A stretch of 64,000 bases of DNA, taken from the NCBI RefSeq assembly GCF_022664535.1, contig NZ_JAKUJY010000014.1:1-64000 (forward strand). The letters run 5' to 3'. This stretch comes from Sphingobium trunci. Its GTDB lineage: Bacteria > Pseudomonadota > Alphaproteobacteria > Sphingomonadales > Sphingomonadaceae. The notes beneath the pieces are model-generated. The model was given only the letters and a program-made list of their open reading frames with translations. It ran no database searches and was not told where the DNA came from. Both the position numbers and the translations under genes were made by a program. Below, piece after piece: positions 26,123 through 34,639 of this stretch (position 1 is its first letter; every line of letters begins with the position of its first letter).

Positions 26123-26986
26123 TCATTTCCTTTCGGGCAGCCAGTTCCGCACCGGCTCGAACTTCGGCATGCGCAGCGTCCGCCTCAGCCAGTTCGCCCC
26201 GTCCAGCACGAAGGTGTGGCCCGAGCAGAAGGCCGCATAATCGGAGCAGAGATAGGTCGCCGCCCAACCCAGCTCATGCACCTGCCCGGTGCGCAGCGCG
26301 GGCTGATGATCCTCGACATCCTCATCCCCCGCCAGCCGGACATGCGGCCTGCGATCGTCATGCAGATAGAGGCCGGGCGCGATGCAGTTGACGCGAATGT
26401 CGTGCGGCCCCCATTCGACCGCGAAGCTCTGCGTCAGATTGGTGATCGCGGCCTTGGCGGCGGCCGAAGGCGCGGTGCCGGGGCCGCCCGTCCAGGCATA
26501 GGTCGCGCCGATGTTCAGGATCGCCCCGCCCCGCCCGTCGGCGATCCGGCGCCGCGCGAATTCGGTGGACATCAGGAAGGTGCCGTCGAGCACGATGCCG
26601 GTGATGGCGCGGAACCCGTTGAAGCTGATATCCTCCGCCGCCGCGGGGAAATTGCCCGCCGCATTGTTGACCAGGATGGTGACGGGCCCGAACGCCGCCT
26701 CCGCCGCGTCGAAGGCGGCCTTGACCTGATCGGGATGGCGCACGTCGCATTCCACGCCGATCGCCTGCCCGCCGGCGGCGACCACGGCATCGATGCCGCT
26801 CTGGCGCCGCTCCGCGTCGCGCCCCAATATGACGACGCGCGCGCCGCACCGGCCGAATTCGATCGCGATCCCCTTGCCGATCCCCGATCCGCCGCCGGTG
26901 ACGATCACCACATCGTCGGCAAATGTGCCTTCCGGCAACATGCGCGTGCCCACCGGAGGGGCATCGCGGGTTCCTTTATAATCCAT
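26123..26986 (-). CDS. SDR of the 2,4-dienoyl-CoA reductase type
   Basis: NADP-binding SDR, 287 residues, closest in pattern to DECR-type dienoyl-CoA or trans-enoyl-CoA reductases: IVTGGGSGIGKGIAIEFG, then ILVNNAAGNFPAAAEDISFNGFRA. The usual Tyr-x3-Lys is absent; the segment reads TYAWTGGPGTAPSAAAKAAI, keeping the Lys but with Ser at the Tyr position, which is a known feature of the DECR group. A substrate with a 2,4-dienoyl-CoA or related unsaturation is therefore likely. Last gene of the operon ACAD, ACAD, hydratase, SDR, after a 133-bp gap. Confidence 0.82.
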   Translation of the reverse strand: MDYKGTRDAPPVGTRMLPEGTFADDVVIVTGGGSGIGKGIAIEFGRCGARVVILGRDAERRQSGIDAVVAAGGQAIGVECDVRHPDQVKAAFDAAEAAFGPVTILVNNAAGNFPAAAEDISFNGFRAITGIVLDGTFLMSTEFARRRIADGRGGAILNIGATYAWTGGPGTAPSAAAKAAITNLTQSFAVEWGPHDIRVNCIAPGLYLHDDRRPHVRLAGDEDVEDHQPALRTGQVHELGWAATYLCSDYAAFCSGHTFVLDGANWLRRTLRMPKFEPVRNWLPERK

Positions 26987-27119
26987 CCTCTCATTTCCTC
27001 TCTTGGCTGCAGCGCATATCTCGCGGCGGTGTCCGTTTCCTCATCGTCATCCGGGTCCGGCCCGGCATCCCGCTTTTCCTCGATCATTGCACGCAAGGAA
27101 GCGGAGGGCGAACGCGTCC

Positions 27120-27899
27120 CTAGCGCCCCTTATAATCGGGCTTGCGCTTCTCGCGCAGCGCGGCGCGGGCTTCCTGATAATCCTCCGACCAGAAGAGCGC
27201 GGTCTGGGTCAGCAACTCCATGCCGATCCCCTCGCGCACCCGTCCGTTCCAGAGGTGGTTGGCAAGCTGCTTGCCCATCGCCAGCGCGATCGGCGGCCGG
27301 GACGCGATGTCGCGGGCGACGGCAAAGGCTTCCTCGTCCAGCGCGTCGCGCGGCACGACGATATCCACCATGCCCCATCGGTCCGCGGTCGCCGCATCCA
27401 CCATCCGGCCGGTCAGCATCATCAGCTTGGTGCGCGAAGGCCCGATCAGCATCGACAGGAACTGGCTGGCCCCGGTATCGGGCAGGATGCCATATCGGAT
27501 TTCCGGGATCGCCATCTGCGCATCGTCGGCGGCGACGCGGATATCGGCCGCCAGCGCCAGTTCGAACCCGCCGCCGATCGCATAGCCGTTGATCGCCGCG
27601 ACGACGGGCTTGGGATGGTCGATGGTCTGGAGGTTGCGCTGCTGATGGCGCAGCACGAAATGATAGTCGCTTTCCTGCTTCGCACGATGCCCCAGCATCG
27701 TCGTGTCCCGCCCGGTGCAGAAGGCGCGCCCTTCCGCCCGGATCAGGATCGCGCGGCTGTCGGGATCGTCCAGCGCCCGGTCGAACTGGTGATGCAGTTG
27801 CTCGTGCATCTCGTCATTGATGGCGTTCAGCTTGTCCGGCCGGTTCAGCGTGAGGATGCCGACCCCCTCCCGCACCGCATATTGAATGAGTTCGGCCAT
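27120..27899 (-). CDS. Enoyl-CoA hydratase/isomerase family protein
   Basis: Crotonase-fold protein of 259 residues. The oxyanion-hole segment is AAINGYAIGGGFELALAADI. The first catalytic Glu is kept in AIPEIRYGILPDTGAS, but the position of the second Glu (rat ECH Glu164) appears to be Leu in IGPSRTKLMMLTGR, so it may be an isomerase, hydrolase or specialised hydratase rather than a standard hydratase. It lies 18 bp after the smaller ACAD subunit gene and probably acts on the product of the ACAD pair. Confidence 0.85.
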   Translation of the reverse strand: MAELIQYAVREGVGILTLNRPDKLNAINDEMHEQLHHQFDRALDDPDSRAILIRAEGRAFCTGRDTTMLGHRAKQESDYHFVLRHQQRNLQTIDHPKPVVAAINGYAIGGGFELALAADIRVAADDAQMAIPEIRYGILPDTGASQFLSMLIGPSRTKLMMLTGRMVDAATADRWGMVDIVVPRDALDEEAFAVARDIASRPPIALAMGKQLANHLWNGRVREGIGMELLTQTALFWSEDYQEARAALREKRKPDYKGR

Positions 27900-27917
27900 A
27901 TCGTCCTTCTCCTGTTC

Positions 27918-28802
27918 TTATTGCAGCAGGGCTTCTCTCCCCGCCTTGGCGACGAAGCCTAGCAGATGCGCGCGCTTGAGGCATAGATGGGGATAGGCCT
28001 CGTCCGTCATGCCGATGCCGCCATGGATCTGGATATTGGCGCGGCTGTTCTCCAGCGCCGCCTGATCCGCCAGCCGCTTCGCCGCCGCGATGTGCATGTC
28101 CGCGCTGGCGTCGTCCGCATCCAGGGCGCTGGCCGCATAATAAAGTTGCGAACGCGCCACCGATGCGCGCACCGCCATGTCCGCGCAGATATGCTTGATC
28201 GACTGGAACCAGCCGATCGGCCGGTCGAACTGCTCGCGGGTGCAGGCATAGGCGGCGCCCATGTCGCGCGCGGCATCGGCGCAACCCACCGCATAGGCGG
28301 CCGCCAGCAGGCGCAGATGGGCCGCCGCGCGGCCGTCCTGCACCGGTTGCGGCGCGGCCGCGCCGGGCAGCAGCGCGAGCGGGCTGGACAGGTCGAGGCC
28401 GGGCGCCGCGTCCAGCGCATCCGGCAGGCCGTACAGCAGCGCGCGCCCGTCCGCCACGCCCAGCGCCACCGACGCCCCATCGGGATCGGCAACGCGCACC
28501 GCCTGGAGCGAGGCGATCGCCAGCGCGGCCTTGCCCTCCGTCCCGGTCCAGCGCCGGTACACGGCCGTCGACAGCGCCGCCACCGGTGCCAGGAACCGTC
28601 CCAGCTCGGCGAAGATCAGTGCCTCCGTGCCATGATCCAGCCCCATGGCCGGGCCGGTCATGTCCAGCCAGCCCATCTCGCCCATCTGCCGCCATGTCCC
28701 TGCGGGCCGCGCCCGGCACTGCTCCAGCGGCATATTGTCGCTGCACCAGTCGGCGGTCGCGCCCTGCAGCGCCAGTTGATCTTCGTTCGGGGTCAGGTCC
28801 AT
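27918..28802 (-). CDS. Acyl-CoA dehydrogenase, beta-like subunit of a split pair
   Basis: ACAD-family protein of only 294 residues, shorter than usual. Start 28802 (MDLTPNEDQLALQGATADW) lies 4 bp after the stop of the larger ACAD gene. The N-terminal half is degenerate; the C-terminal half keeps REQFDRPIGWFQSIKHICADM and ANIQIHGGIGMTDEAYPHL. This short-plus-long tandem is typical of heteromeric ACADs (as in mycobacterial ChsE pairs), in which FAD sites form across the two chains. It probably has no activity alone. Confidence 0.85.
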   Translation of the reverse strand: MDLTPNEDQLALQGATADWCSDNMPLEQCRARPAGTWRQMGEMGWLDMTGPAMGLDHGTEALIFAELGRFLAPVAALSTAVYRRWTGTEGKAALAIASLQAVRVADPDGASVALGVADGRALLYGLPDALDAAPGLDLSSPLALLPGAAAPQPVQDGRAAAHLRLLAAAYAVGCADAARDMGAAYACTREQFDRPIGWFQSIKHICADMAVRASVARSQLYYAASALDADDASADMHIAAAKRLADQAALENSRANIQIHGGIGMTDEAYPHLCLKRAHLLGFVAKAGREALLQ

Positions 28803-28806
28803 GGGC

Positions 28807-29958
28807 TTATCTCGATTTGGGCAGGCCGAGCAGGCGCTCGCCGATGATGTCGCGCTGGATCTGGGCGGAGCCGCCCGCAATGGTCACGGCGAAGCCCAGC
28901 AGATAGTCGGTGATGAAATCGTCGTCGCCATAACGGAAATCGAGCACCGTCTCTCCGGCAAGCGCGATGGCGAGACGCTCGATGCGCTGGCGCAGGTCCG
29001 ACGAGAACAGCCGGATGACCGACGCCTCCGGCCCCGGCTGGCCGGTCCGCGCCACTTCGGAAATGTTGCGGTAGGTCATGGCGCGCAGGGCGAACACTTC
29101 CGCCCGCAGCTGCGCGATCTGCTCGGCAATGTCGGCCTCGCCCAGGCGGCCGCTCGCGCGGGCGCTGTCCAGCAGTTCCTCGATATCCTGCGACAGTTTC
29201 ACCTGCTCGCCGATGAAGCCGGTGCCGCGCTCGAAGCTGAGCGTCGACATCGCCACCTTCCAGCCATTGCCGAGGCCGCCAACGACATTGGCCAGCGGAA
29301 TGCGCACGTCGTCGTAGAAGACCTGCGCGAATTCGGTCTGGCCGGAAATCTTCTGGATCGGCCGGACGGTGATGCCGGGCGAGCGCATGTCGCAGATGAC
29401 CCAGCTCAACCCCTTGTGCCGCTGCGACCCTTCCTCGGTGCGCAGGACCAGTTCCTGCCAGTCGGCGACCTGGGCATAGCTGGTCCAGATCTTGGAGCCA
29501 TTGACGACCAGCTCGTCGCCCTCGATCCGCGCCTTGGTCTTGATGCCCGCCAGATCGGACCCCGCGCCCGGCTCGGAAAAGCCCTGGCACCAGATCGACT
29601 CGCCCTTCAGGATGCGCGGCAGATGCCAGGCCTTCTGCTCCTCGCTGGCATTCAGGATCAGCGTGGGTCCGCCATGGTTGATGCCGACGAAATTGGAACC
29701 GATCCAGGGCGCATGGGCGCGGGCATATTCCTCCAGCCAGATGACCTGCCGAACGATCGGCAGGCCGCGCCCGCCATATTCGGACGGCCAGTTGATCCCG
29801 GCCCATCCGGCATCGAACAGCCGGCGCTGCCACGCCCGGTCGAAATCGACGGCATCCACCGCATTGAGCGGACGCTTTTCCCTGGGGATATTGTCCTCGA
29901 GCCAGTCGCGACATTCCTCCCGGAATCGCTGGTCTTCGTCGGAAAACTGGAATCGCAT
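28807..29958 (-). CDS. Acyl-CoA dehydrogenase, alpha-like subunit of a split pair
   Basis: ACAD of 383 residues from ATG 29958 (MRFQFSDEDQRFREECRDWL), chosen because AGGA lies eight bases before it; ATG 29967 is an alternative. Motifs: WCQGFSEPGAGSDLAGIKT, VVNGSKIWTSYAQVADW, and a C-terminal AGGSAQIQRDIIGERLLGLP. It resembles the alpha-like half of the one-chain double ACAD at 19573-21858. First gene of the operon ACAD, ACAD, hydratase, SDR, divergent from the thiolase gene, so the set covers dehydrogenation, hydration and thiolysis of a side chain. Confidence 0.88.
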   Translation of the reverse strand: MRFQFSDEDQRFREECRDWLEDNIPREKRPLNAVDAVDFDRAWQRRLFDAGWAGINWPSEYGGRGLPIVRQVIWLEEYARAHAPWIGSNFVGINHGGPTLILNASEEQKAWHLPRILKGESIWCQGFSEPGAGSDLAGIKTKARIEGDELVVNGSKIWTSYAQVADWQELVLRTEEGSQRHKGLSWVICDMRSPGITVRPIQKISGQTEFAQVFYDDVRIPLANVVGGLGNGWKVAMSTLSFERGTGFIGEQVKLSQDIEELLDSARASGRLGEADIAEQIAQLRAEVFALRAMTYRNISEVARTGQPGPEASVIRLFSSDLRQRIERLAIALAGETVLDFRYGDDDFITDYLLGFAVTIAGGSAQIQRDIIGERLLGLPKSR

Positions 29959-30295
29959 CTCTGACATCCTCATCGCCGGACCCACGGGGCACGGCCAGCA
30001 TCTGTTTGCGAATCTTGTTGCATCCCGGGCGGCCGGCTGACCAGAGCGCGAAGGCCGGAAATTGATGTTATTGCCAGGCGATTACTGACGAAATGACATA
30101 AAAGTCCCGGCGCCCGCAAATCCCGGCCCAGCCCCAGTCCAGTGATCGCAAGGACAAATCCCGCTTCGGCACCGACCGGCAACCCTTCCGACAACCGGAA
30201 TCAGTTCGCCGGATCGATCATGGAGATTGATCTGCCCGCCACCGCCCGGCTACTCTGCGGCGACAGCATGACTTTTCAGGAGCGGATCGGGTAAT
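29959..30295. other. Divergent intergenic region between ACAD operon and thiolase
   Basis: About 335 bp with no gene. It should hold two divergent promoters. The only repeat I noticed is the weak GATCGATC / GATTGATC pair near 30213-30232. Nothing else is recognisable. Confidence 0.4.
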
Positions 30296-31468
30296 ATGAC
30301 AAATGCGGTGATCATCAGCGCCGTCAGAACGGCGGTAGGCACGGCGAGAAAAGGAACCCTTGCCAATACACGCGCCGAAATACTGGCCGCGACCGTCGTC
30401 AAGGCGGCGGTGGAAAGGGCGCATGTCCCGTCCGAGGAGATTGACGACGTCATCCTCGCCGAATCCATGTATGGCGGCGGCGCTCTGGCCCGGCATGCGG
30501 CGGTCGAGCTGGGCATCCTCCAGGCAGGCGGCATGGCGGTGAACCGGCATTGCGCGGGCAGCCTGTCGTCGGTCGGCATCGCGGCGGGATCAATCGTGGC
30601 GGGCATGGAGCGGGTGGTCGTGGCGGGCGGCGTCACCTCCGCCTCCACCAACCCGGCCATGCGCTGGCGCATTCCGGGCACCGAGGAATATGAGGATTTC
30701 TGGATGCCGCCGACGCATCCCGACACGCCCGAAGCGCCCAACCGGGACATGTCGATCACCGTCGGCTGGAACACGGCGCAGGCGGTCGGCCTGACGCGCG
30801 AGGAGATGGACCGCTGGGCGCTCCGTTCGCACCAGCGCGCCGTCGCCGCGATCGACGAAGGCCGTTTCAAGGACGAGATCGTGCCGGTCCAGGCCCTGCA
30901 GATGGACGGCAGCAGCGTGACCTTCGAGGTGGACGAACATCCCCGCCGCGACAGTTCGCTGGAAAAGCTGGCCAGCCTGAAGGTCCTCCATCCGGAAATC
31001 GAGGGCTTCTCCATCACGGCGGGCAATTCCAGCGGCGTCAACGACGCGGGATCGGCCCTGACCCTCGCCAGCGAGGATTATGCGAAGGCGAATGGCCTGT
31101 CGCCGATCGCGCGCGTGCTCGGCTGGACCGCGAAGGGCGTCGATCCCCGCTATACCGGCCTAGCTGCGACCGAGGCGATCCAGAAGCTGCTCGCCCGCAC
31201 GAACCGCAGGGCGTCCGACATCGCGCTCTGGGAAATCAACGAAGCCTTCGCGTCGGTGCCGATGGCGGCCTGCCGGAAGCTGGAGATCAGCGAGGATATC
31301 GTCAATATTTCGGGCAGCGGCTGCTCGATCGGCCATCCGATCTCGGCCTCGGGCGGTCGCATGCTGGCGACGCTCATCAACGATCTGCGCCGCAGGGGCG
31401 GCGGGCTGGGCATCGCCGCGATGTGCGCGGGCGGCGGCCAGGGCGGCGCCGTGCTGATCGAAGTCTGA
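30296..31468 (+). CDS. Thiolase family protein (acetyl-CoA acyltransferase)
   Basis: Beta-ketothiolase of 390 residues, which would release acetyl-CoA from a 3-ketoacyl-CoA. Catalytic residues are visible: acyl-accepting Cys86 in AVNRHCAGSLSS, the NEAFA motif, GSGCSIGHPISASGGR with the catalytic His, and Cys377 in AMCAGGGQGGA. AGGAG lies about 13 bases before ATG 30296. It is transcribed away from the split ACAD operon and supplies the last step of one beta-oxidation round; it ends at a strong hairpin. Confidence 0.92.
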   Translation: MTNAVIISAVRTAVGTARKGTLANTRAEILAATVVKAAVERAHVPSEEIDDVILAESMYGGGALARHAAVELGILQAGGMAVNRHCAGSLSSVGIAAGSIVAGMERVVVAGGVTSASTNPAMRWRIPGTEEYEDFWMPPTHPDTPEAPNRDMSITVGWNTAQAVGLTREEMDRWALRSHQRAVAAIDEGRFKDEIVPVQALQMDGSSVTFEVDEHPRRDSSLEKLASLKVLHPEIEGFSITAGNSSGVNDAGSALTLASEDYAKANGLSPIARVLGWTAKGVDPRYTGLAATEAIQKLLARTNRRASDIALWEINEAFASVPMAACRKLEISEDIVNISGSGCSIGHPISASGGRMLATLINDLRRRGGGLGIAAMCAGGGQGGAVLIEV

Positions 31469-31478
31469 CAGGGGGGAG

Positions 31479-31506
31479 GCGCTGGCCTGCCGAAACAGGC
31501 CAGCGC
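31479..31506 (+). terminator. Stem-loop after the thiolase gene
   Basis: A perfect 11-bp stem, GCGCTGGCCTG with CAGGCCAGCGC around CCGAAA, 10 bp past the thiolase stop. No T-tract follows. Confidence 0.6.
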
Positions 31507-31562
31507 ATCGAGAACGCTTTCAGGCGTTGCCCGTTTCGAAAGCGCTTTAGATCAGAGCATGA

Positions 31563-31594
31563 GGGCGCTCCGCATCCTATGATGCTGGGCGCCC
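31563..31594. terminator. Second stem-loop in the convergent intergenic region
   Basis: GGGCGC pairs with GCGCCC, and the inner GCATC pairs with GATGC, around CTAT. A short TTTCC follows on the plus strand. It lies 8 bp from the stop of the minus-strand gene at 31603, so it can end transcripts from either side. The preceding AGATCAGAGCATG resembles the end of common alphaproteobacterial intergenic elements. Confidence 0.5.
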
Positions 31595-31602
31595 TTTCCT
31601 GT

Positions 31603-32604
31603 TCAGGCCGCCTGCCCGCGCCGGGCGTCCTCGAAATAGCGAAGGCCCGGATTGGGATATTCCGCCAGCAGCTTCGCCCGGAACTCCCGGTCGTTCAGCG
31701 GATCGGCCGGAATCCTGAGGCTTGAACCGCGCGCTTTCAGATCTTCCCCGAACACCTGCCACACAATGTCATAGTTCAGGTCGTCGCTATGATCGTCATA
31801 GATGTCGGCCGCCTTCTGGTCCTTGAAGGTAAAGGCCTTCCAGACGAGCGAGGCGCGCACCGTTTCGGGCTGCCATTCGAAGCGGACGCCGGTGTCGTCG
31901 ATCACCTGCCACTGACGGCCGTCCGGATGCCGATGCAGTTTCGCCTCGGCGCCGAAGGTGCCGGGCAGGATATGGTCCTCCGCCTTGCCGATCGCCATCG
32001 GCCGATGGAACATGAACTCATTGTCGGTGACGAGGCCATAATTCCAGAAGGGCGGCAGCGCCTGTTCGGAGGGAGCCTCCGGCCCATTGGGCCAGAATTC
32101 GAAACCGCCAATGCTGCCACGGTAGAACAGGATCAGCCCGGTCGTCGACGGCACCGCCCAGGGAATGAAGAGCTGCGAATTATGGATCACCACATGCAGC
32201 CAGAAGGGCCATTTGGTATCGTCGATCCCGCGATAGGGCGATGTGTCGAGATGGGGACGCCCGGCGATCATCGGACCGGACAGGTTCCAGAACATGCCGT
32301 AAGGGCGGATCACCGTGGCATCGAACGCCTCCTTGGCGGCATCGATCAGCTTCCGGTTCTGGAGATAATTCTCCGCGCCTGGAACCTGCACCACCCCGTC
32401 GGTGATCCAATGTTCGCGGAACCAGGGCTCGGCACCCCCCGCCTTCTCATAGCCGCCCTTGCCGTAGATCAGGTTGAAGGGCGCCCGGTTGAACAGGAAG
32501 TTCAGCAATCCATCCGGATCGTCGAACACATCGTTGACACGCACCACCTTGGCCATGATCTTGTCGGTGCGCATGGCGGTCACGGTCGAGGCACTGCTGG
32601 TCAT
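31603..32604 (-). CDS. Unrecognised 333-residue protein with an HxD...H pattern, possible non-haem iron oxygenase
   Basis: I do not recognise this family. ATG 32604 overlaps the stop of the upstream SDR gene (ATGA), so it is expressed with it. There is no signal peptide or membrane segment. The middle is rich in aromatic residues. PHLDTSPYRG gives His118-x-Asp120, and NEFMFHRPMAIG gives His200-Arg201; an HxD with a distal His followed by Arg about 80 residues later is the metal-ligand pattern of 2-oxoglutarate/Fe(II) oxygenases, and the surrounding WLHVVIHNSQLFIPW and TGLILFYRG would fit beta strands. This reading is inference. Neighbours are an SDR, a hydrolase and a double-hotdog protein of a CoA-type pathway. 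Confidence 0.55.
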   Translation of the reverse strand: MTSSASTVTAMRTDKIMAKVVRVNDVFDDPDGLLNFLFNRAPFNLIYGKGGYEKAGGAEPWFREHWITDGVVQVPGAENYLQNRKLIDAAKEAFDATVIRPYGMFWNLSGPMIAGRPHLDTSPYRGIDDTKWPFWLHVVIHNSQLFIPWAVPSTTGLILFYRGSIGGFEFWPNGPEAPSEQALPPFWNYGLVTDNEFMFHRPMAIGKAEDHILPGTFGAEAKLHRHPDGRQWQVIDDTGVRFEWQPETVRASLVWKAFTFKDQKAADIYDDHSDDLNYDIVWQVFGEDLKARGSSLRIPADPLNDREFRAKLLAEYPNPGLRYFEDARRGQAA

Positions 32605-33476
32605 CCTGACATCTCCTGAGTATCGGTTATATTTTCGAGATCGACATCGAGCAGCGCCCCCAGTTTTCGGCGGGTTCGCTTGCGCGATGAACGAAGATCG
32701 TAAAGCGGCGCGGCCGTCGATCCGCCGTCGACCGCCAGGGTCGATCCGGTGATGTGCCGCGCCATGTCGGAAGCGAGGAAGGTCACCGCCATCGCCACAT
32801 CTTTCGGCGAGGCGAGCCGCCCCATCGGTATCTTCTCGATTTCGGCCCGAAAGGCTTCGGCATCCATATATCCGACCGTGCCGGAGGTCATGGTCGCGCC
32901 CGGCGCGACCGCATTCACGCGAATGCCGAAATCGCCCAGTTCGACCGCGACGCTCTTCACCAGATGGATCAACCCCGCCTTCGCCGCGCCATAGCCAGCC
33001 CGGTAGGGCATGGACCGCAGCGCGCCACCGGTCGTGGTGGCAATGATGGCGCCGCCCTGCTTGCGCGCGACCCACAATCTGCTGACGGCCTGGGCATAGG
33101 CGACGAAGTAACGCAGGTTGATCGACTGGTCGTGATCCCAATCGTCCATGCTCATTTCAAGGAAACTGTAGAGTTTCGACGCGCCGACGATCGTCACCAA
33201 TATATCGACCGGACCAAGCGCCGCCTCCGCCGCGGCGATCACGCCAGTCACGGCCCCGCTGTCGAGAACATCAGCCTCGATGCCTATGGCCCTCCGGCCG
33301 CGATCGCGCACGACGGCGGCGACAGCCTCGGCAGCGGCGCCATCCCTGTCGACCAGCGCCAGATCACACCCCGCATCGGCCAGGGCCAGCGCACTGGCCT
33401 CACCCAGCCCCCGGCCCCCGCCGACGACCAGCGCCACCTTGCCGCCAAGGCCCAGCATGTCGACGGCGCCGCTCAT
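32601..33476 (-). CDS. Short-chain dehydrogenase/reductase, paralogue of the SDR at 16419-17270
   Basis: Classical SDR of 291 residues from ATG 33476 (MSGAVDMLGLGGKVALVVGGG), preceded by AGGT. The cofactor motif is VGGGRGLGEAS and the active site is TTTGGALRSMPYRAGYGAAKAG with Tyr-x3-Lys. It shares with the other SDR the motif D-x-DQ-x2-NLRYF and the C-terminal A-P-L-YDL-x2-SR tail, so the two probably act on related intermediates. It is followed directly by the unrecognised protein and preceded, after 206 bp, by the alpha/beta hydrolase. Confidence 0.85.
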   Translation of the reverse strand: MSGAVDMLGLGGKVALVVGGGRGLGEASALALADAGCDLALVDRDGAAAEAVAAVVRDRGRRAIGIEADVLDSGAVTGVIAAAEAALGPVDILVTIVGASKLYSFLEMSMDDWDHDQSINLRYFVAYAQAVSRLWVARKQGGAIIATTTGGALRSMPYRAGYGAAKAGLIHLVKSVAVELGDFGIRVNAVAPGATMTSGTVGYMDAEAFRAEIEKIPMGRLASPKDVAMAVTFLASDMARHITGSTLAVDGGSTAAPLYDLRSSRKRTRRKLGALLDVDLENITDTQEMSG

Positions 33477-33682
33477 GACGCGCAACCTGCCAATCGCTTG
33501 CACCCGATTGAAAACGCCAGGGTACAGGAACGCTCGGATTTCATCGCCATCCTCTTCCATGGGCTCGGCGCGCGCCGATCCGCTTTTCCTTGATGATCGG
33601 CATAGAACAGACCGCCGCGCATTCCATGGGGGACATCGGCGCCATTTATGTCGAAACCGCCTTGGCCAGGATCAGCACCCAT

Positions 33683-34630
33683 TCATGTCACCACGCGCCG
33701 GAAATGACGGGCGGCCAGGGCTCGGATGGTCGTGACCAGCGCGAGCGGCTGATCGGCCATCACATGGTGGCCGCAATCGAGTATCTTGATGAAGGCGGTG
33801 CCCGGCGGCGCGATCGACCGGGTATAGGCGATGTCATCGTCACTCACCAGCGCCGACCGGTCGCCGGTCACGAAGGCCAGCGGGCAAGTGGCGCCGGAAA
33901 TCCATTCGGGCACCCTGGGGATATGATCGCGGATGAGCTTGTTCCGGTGGTCCAGATCATGCGCCCAGCTCCATCTGTCGGGACCGATCTGCGACACCGC
34001 ATGATAGGCCAGATGCCAGCGCAGCGACGGATCGGCGCTCTGATCCGAAAAGGCCAGCCTGAAGCGGGATTGGGCCGCCTCTCTCAAGGGGAATACCGGC
34101 CGTTCCGCTGGCAGGAACGACCTGTCCGCGCTGAAGGATGAGCGAGGCCGCAGCGGCGTGGCGTCGATCGACATGACGCCCGACAGACGCTCGCCCAATT
34201 GCCACGCCGCGCGAAAGGCGGCCATGGCGCCGAAGGAATGGGCCACGATCAGGGGCGGCTGCCCGGCGTCGAACAGGCCCGCGGCTTCGGCCCCGGCGAC
34301 GGCTTCCTCAAGATAGCCGTCGACGCTGTAGCTGTCCCGCCAGTCCGAACGTCCCATGCCGGACCAGGAAATCGCCGCAACCCGCCAGTCAGCCGCGAAG
34401 AAGGGCGCGATGAAGCTCCACCAGTCGGCATTGGCGGCGCTGCCATGCAGGAACAGCAGCCCCGGCCTGCCCCGTTGCCCCCATGTCAGCAGTTCGATCG
34501 AGGCTCCGGCAACGCTTATCTCGGACCGTTCGGGCTCGTTCGCCAGCGCTTCCCCGAACCAGGGCGGCGCGCCGGGCAATGGGGAGGAGGACGGGTCCAT
34601 CTGCATGCCGTCATATCCCTCCCGCATCAT
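33683..34630 (-). CDS. Alpha/beta hydrolase
   Basis: Cytoplasmic alpha/beta-fold hydrolase of 315 residues. Oxyanion motif LLFLHGSAANADWW, nucleophile elbow PLIVAHSFGAMAA with Ser, acid in FVTGDRSALV, and catalytic His in DCGHHVMADQPLA are all present. It could cleave an ester, a C-C bond of a diketone or a CoA thioester. It starts 9 bp after the stop of the double-hotdog gene; ATG 34630 has AGGACAGG before it, and a downstream ATG (MDPSSSPLPG) is also possible. Confidence 0.85.
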   Translation of the reverse strand: MMREGYDGMQMDPSSSPLPGAPPWFGEALANEPERSEISVAGASIELLTWGQRGRPGLLFLHGSAANADWWSFIAPFFAADWRVAAISWSGMGRSDWRDSYSVDGYLEEAVAGAEAAGLFDAGQPPLIVAHSFGAMAAFRAAWQLGERLSGVMSIDATPLRPRSSFSADRSFLPAERPVFPLREAAQSRFRLAFSDQSADPSLRWHLAYHAVSQIGPDRWSWAHDLDHRNKLIRDHIPRVPEWISGATCPLAFVTGDRSALVSDDDIAYTRSIAPPGTAFIKILDCGHHVMADQPLALVTTIRALAARHFRRVVT

Positions 34631-34639
34631 CCTGTCCTT

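Noticed and set aside
32605-33141. N-terminal extension of the frame at 31603-32604 as a 512-residue protein
   Set aside because: The extra part is the SDR gene read in another frame; the ATGA overlap at 32604 is the natural start.
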